8,430 nt of DNA, from assembly GCA_030550075.1 (NCBI GenBank), contig JAUQQB010000057.1, positions 1-8,430 of the forward strand. Direction: 5' to 3'. Made by a program: the position numbers and the translations under genes. Shown piece after piece: positions 6,112 to 8,430 of this stretch; within the stretch, counting starts at the first letter, position 1; each line of letters opens with the position of its first letter. Under the pieces are notes generated by a model that was not told the DNA's origin, ran no database searches, and saw nothing but the letters and a program-made list of their open reading frames with translations. The DNA comes from Chloroflexota bacterium. GTDB lineage: Bacteria > Chloroflexota > Anaerolineae > Thermoflexales > Thermoflexaceae.

Positions 6112-6890
6112 TCCGATGGGTCCTGTTTGTATTTCTGGTGCTCTACATCATCGTCCCCATGCTGATGCCAGTTATTTTCTCCTTCAGCGTGTTCTGGCAG
6201 GATATCCTTCCTCAGGGGTTCACGCTACGCTGGTATGAAGCCATTCTTACGCGCCCAGCGAATTATGAGGCCTTGATGGTCTCGCTGATCGTGGCCTCTA
6301 GCGCAGTTCTTTTAAACATCCTGATCACTGTCCCTGCGGCCTATGCTTTGAATCGAATGGGGTCTAAATGGGGTCAGCGCCTGCGCGAAGGGGCGATCAT
6401 CCTCCCGCTGGTGTTCCCGCCCCTGGTGGTAGGCACTGCCCTTTTGCAAGCCTTTACCCGTCCCCCTCTGGCCCTGACGGGAACGCTGTGGATGGTCATC
6501 ATCGCACATGCGATCCTGGGCTTCCCGTTTATGTTTCGTATTGTCCTGGCCGCCTTCCAGACGATCGATGAGCGGACATTGAGCGAGGCAGCAGCCAGCC
6601 TGGGGGCCAATCTCTGGCAACGGATGCGTTATGTGCTCATCCCCAACGTCCTGCCGGGCATTCTTTCGGGCGCTCTTCTGGTTTTCGCGATCAGCATGGG
6701 GGAATTTGAGGTGACATCGATGGTGGCCGGGTTCACTGCCCAAACGCTTCCCTTACGCCTCTTCCAGCAGATCCGGAACGATATGCGGGTGGCCTCAGCA
6801 ATCACGGCCTTCCTCATTTACGTGTCCTTTCTCTCGTTTATTCTAATGACCTACCTGGGAACCCGAATGCGCCGTCTGCGGGCCATGTGA
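6108..6890 (+). CDS. ABC importer permease, second subunit (PotC-like)
   Basis: A 260-residue inner-membrane permease, normal length for the PotC side of split permease pairs. The first span is at about 4-27, followed by a short extracytoplasmic segment with G-F-T-L-R-W-Y, which is characteristic of PotC-type subunits (compare S-L-x-W-Y in relatives). About five further spans follow. The EAA loop is at 160-184, beginning E-A-A-A-S-L-G-A and ending I-P-N-V-L-P-G. The C-terminus is short and basic (R-M-R-R-L-R-A-M). Start and previous stop overlap as ATGA (6108-6111), and a strong ribosome binding site lies inside the upstream gene, so the two subunits should be made in equal amounts. The 1820-2887 ATPase is the only candidate energy subunit in the window. 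Confidence 0.93.
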   Translation: MIRWVLFVFLVLYIIVPMLMPVIFSFSVFWQDILPQGFTLRWYEAILTRPANYEALMVSLIVASSAVLLNILITVPAAYALNRMGSKWGQRLREGAIILPLVFPPLVVGTALLQAFTRPPLALTGTLWMVIIAHAILGFPFMFRIVLAAFQTIDERTLSEAAASLGANLWQRMRYVLIPNVLPGILSGALLVFAISMGEFEVTSMVAGFTAQTLPLRLFQQIRNDMRVASAITAFLIYVSFLSFILMTYLGTRMRRLRAM

Positions 6891-6998
6891 GGCGCCCGCA
6901 TTTTGCTCAAAGAATGGGGTCGATAGCAAGCGATTTTCCTGATTTGCTTCCGATGCTCAGATCGATTCTGCCCTTAAGTGAACGAAAGGAGGTAGAAG
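6891..6998 (+). promoter_or_regulatory. Leader of the second binding protein, with a possible operator core
   Basis: This 108-base gap ends in AAAGGAGG (6985-6992), six bases before ATG 6999. GATCGATTCTG (6960-6970) is identical to 79-89 in the repressor promoter region and contains the palindrome ATCGAT. I see no convincing -35/-10 pair and no terminator hairpin, so read-through from the permeases is the default. An additional regulated start cannot be excluded. Confidence 0.4.
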
Positions 6999-8297
6999 AT
7001 GTTCCGTCGAATTGTTCTGCTGATCACCGCTCTGGGGATGCTGGGGTTCTGGTTCAGCGCGTGCCGGCCAGCGGCACCCTCCCCGGTCACCTTAACCATC
7101 ATTATGGAACAGGTGCCGGATACCGATGTGATTCGCAAGCTTCTCCCGGATTTTGAGAAGGAAAACGCGGGGATCAGGATCGTCATCGACGCGATGCCCT
7201 ACGACGCGATGCGAGATAAGATTCTGGCCTCTTTCATGGCACCCAAAGCAACCTATGATGTGATCATCGTGGATAACCCCTGGATGGATGAATTCGTGGC
7301 TGGTAATTTCCTGGAACCGCTGGATGATCGCATTAAAGGAATCCCGGATTATGACTTCGAGGATTTCGTGAAGCCGCTGCAGGATATTGGGGTGGTTGGC
7401 GGAAAGATCTACGGCGTTCCGTTTTATAACTACGCTGTGGGCCTGATCGTTCGCCAGGATCTCTTTGACGATCCGGCTTATCGTGACGCTTATGAGAAGA
7501 AATACGGGAAGCCTCTGACACCGCCGACCACGCTGGACGATTATGTTCGGATCGCCCAGTTCTTTAAGGAGCAAAGCGGTGGGAAGATCTACGGCGCAGC
7601 GATGCAGCCCCAGCGGGGGTATAAGATCTTCGAGGAGTGGAAGAACTGGCTTTACGCTGCCGGAGGGAATCTCCTGGACGAGCAGGGGAATGTGATCATT
7701 GATCGCCCTGAGGCTGTCCGCGCTTTAGAGCTTTACATCGAGATGTATAAGACGGCCGCTCCTCCGAACTCGCTGAACTGGGGTTTTGATGAGGCGCTTC
7801 GAAGCATGGCCGCGGGCGAAGCTGCCACGATGATGAGCTACAACTGGATGCTCCCTACCCTGAACAACCCTCAGGGGCCCGCGGGTGCTCTGGCCGGGAA
7901 ATTCGCCCTGTATGAGGTCCCCGGCGGCAAGGCGGTATTAGGGGCGTGGCACTGGGCGATCCCACGTAATGCACCGAATAAGGATGCCTCCTGGCGCTTT
8001 ATCTCCTGGATCACTTCCAAGCGGATCGAGAAACAGCGGGTGATCCTGGGCGGAGCTCCCGTCCGAGCCAGCGTGATGAAGGATCCCGAGGTCTGGCAGA
8101 AGGGTTTCGGGCAAAGCTATTATGAGACCGTGCTGAGGATCCTCGAGGATGCGGAGCCCCTGGCCCGAGGCCCTAAAGCAGAGGAGAGCATTCAGGTGGT
8201 GGGCACCGAGCTCAATGCGGCGGTAGCTGGGGAGAAGACGGCGGAGCAGGCTCTGAAGGACGCAGCCGCTCAGGTCCGTCGGATCCTCGGTCGATGA
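6999..8297 (+). CDS. Lipoprotein sugar-binding protein, MalE/UgpB type
   Basis: A 432-residue exported lipoprotein of the carbohydrate-binding class used by CUT1 importers. The signal peptide ends in lipobox F-S-A-C with lipidated Cys22. There is only a short Pro/Ala spacer, unlike the long linker of the binding protein at 3962. The mature part opens with L-T-I-I-M-E-Q-V-P-D-T-D. It then shows family traits: Y-D-V-I-I-V-D-N-P-W, G-G-K-I-Y-G-V-P-F-Y, a W-x-x-W-L-Y-A-A-G-G-N-L-L-D-E block, G-E-A-A-T-M-M-S-Y-N-W and G-A-W-H-W-A-I-P-R-N-A. The aromatic residues are those expected for stacking against sugar rings. No second permease pair follows before the hairpin region at 8304, so it is either a second receptor for the same importer or the receptor of a system encoded elsewhere. 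Specificity is unknown. Confidence 0.92.
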   Translation: MFRRIVLLITALGMLGFWFSACRPAAPSPVTLTIIMEQVPDTDVIRKLLPDFEKENAGIRIVIDAMPYDAMRDKILASFMAPKATYDVIIVDNPWMDEFVAGNFLEPLDDRIKGIPDYDFEDFVKPLQDIGVVGGKIYGVPFYNYAVGLIVRQDLFDDPAYRDAYEKKYGKPLTPPTTLDDYVRIAQFFKEQSGGKIYGAAMQPQRGYKIFEEWKNWLYAAGGNLLDEQGNVIIDRPEAVRALELYIEMYKTAAPPNSLNWGFDEALRSMAAGEAATMMSYNWMLPTLNNPQGPAGALAGKFALYEVPGGKAVLGAWHWAIPRNAPNKDASWRFISWITSKRIEKQRVILGGAPVRASVMKDPEVWQKGFGQSYYETVLRILEDAEPLARGPKAEESIQVVGTELNAAVAGEKTAEQALKDAAAQVRRILGR

Positions 8298-8312
8298 GCG
8301 ATAAACCTTTAG

Positions 8313-8349
8313 CGGGGGTGTGGGCCCCCTTAAGGGGCCCCAACCCCCG
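8313..8349 (+). terminator. GC-rich hairpin after the last gene, probable transcription stop
   Basis: It begins 15 bases after the stop codon at 8297. CGGGGGT (8313-8319) pairs with ACCCCCG (8343-8349). After a 2x2 internal loop, GGGCCCC (8322-8328) pairs with GGGCCCC (8334-8340), around a CTTAA loop. No T-run follows directly, so it is not a textbook intrinsic terminator; it may work as a pause or 3'-end stabiliser, possibly in both directions. Its place at the end of the operon supports a termination role. Confidence 0.55.
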
Positions 8350-8351
8350 GC

Positions 8352-8373
8352 TCGCCCCCCCAGATGGGGGCGA
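8352..8373 (+). terminator. Second hairpin in tandem downstream of the last gene
   Basis: TCGCCCCC (8352-8359) pairs with GGGGGCGA (8366-8373), a perfect 8-bp stem with a 6-base loop, starting 2 bases after the first hairpin. No T-tract follows. Together with the first hairpin it forms the larger structure noted at 8304-8379. Confidence 0.45.
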
Positions 8374-8379
8374 AAGGTT

Positions 8380-8404
8380 GGGTGGTGGGGAAACAAGGGT
8401 GGGG
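8380..8404 (+). other. G-run tract with quadruplex potential
   Basis: Four runs of at least three G (8380-8382, 8387-8390, 8397-8399, 8401-8404) are separated by loops of 4, 6 and 1 bases, which meets the usual G-quadruplex pattern; a fifth run lies at 8414-8416. It directly follows the hairpin pair. No coding frame or RNA gene was recognised in the remainder of the window to 8430. Confidence 0.35.
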
Positions 8405-8430
8405 CGTGGAAATGGGTTTTGTCTCAACCA

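Larger units (their letters stand above)
8304..8379 (+). other. Outer inverted repeat enclosing both hairpins (three-way-junction shape)
   Basis: AACCTTT (8304-8310) and AAAGGTT (8373-8379) are perfect complements that flank the two hairpins, with linkers of 0-2 bases. The RNA, or either single DNA strand, could fold as a compact three-way junction. A8373 can pair in either the outer stem or the second hairpin, not both. The function is unknown; it could be a complex terminator, a small repeat element or a structured RNA. Confidence 0.4.

Noticed and set aside
7402..7597. Direct repeat AAGATCTACGGCG inside the second receptor gene (near 7405 and 7584)
   Set aside because: It encodes K-I-Y-G at two places in the binding-protein fold; similar codon choice explains the match.
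8355..8430. tRNA or CRISPR repeat at the right end (sequence ends in AACCA)
   Set aside because: No T-arm consensus, anticodon stem or matching acceptor stem was found, and no repeat unit occurs twice.

Overview
The window reads as one carbohydrate-type uptake and catabolism locus, almost entirely on the + strand. It most likely comes from a member of the Chloroflexota. The clue is the first lipoprotein: its lipobox cysteine is followed by a long Thr/Pro/Ala linker, which is common on lipoproteins of that phylum. The GC-rich coding sequence and strong GGAGG-type ribosome binding sites agree with this but do not prove it. No rRNA, tRNA, transposase, phage gene or CRISPR array is visible.

Layout from left to right. 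Positions 1-73 may hold the start of a divergent minus-strand gene cut by the window edge (weak evidence). A near-consensus promoter, with an AATCGA-based operator-like repeat filling its spacer (98-126), drives a DeoR-family repressor (144-956). Next come a BtpA/SgcQ-family TIM-barrel protein (1001-1813), an ABC importer ATPase of the PotA/UgpC type (1820-2887), a xylose-isomerase-like TIM-barrel isomerase/epimerase (about 2979-3860), a family-1 type lipoprotein solute-binding protein (3962-5134), two permeases (5206-6111 and 6108-6890, overlapping by 4 bases), and a second solute-binding lipoprotein of the MalE/UgpB type (6999-8297). The window ends in about 130 bases of very GC-rich noncoding DNA with two strong hairpins nested inside a longer inverted repeat, then a G-run tract.

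How the genes may work together (inference): the repressor controls an operon that imports a sugar, phosphosugar or similar small organic compound through one ATPase, two permeases and one or two binding proteins. The two TIM-barrel proteins would act on the imported compound. The combination of a DeoR regulator, a BtpA/SgcQ protein and an epimerase-like enzyme resembles the E. coli sgc locus, with an ABC importer in place of the PTS. The substrate cannot be read from the sequence.

The most notable noncoding signals are: an RNA hairpin that spans the repressor stop codon and pairs with the Shine-Dalgarno sequence of the next gene (951-989); a 14-bp perfect hairpin between the first binding protein and the permeases (5145-5180); an 11-base sequence shared by the repressor promoter region and the leader of the second binding protein; and the three-way-junction-like structure at the end.
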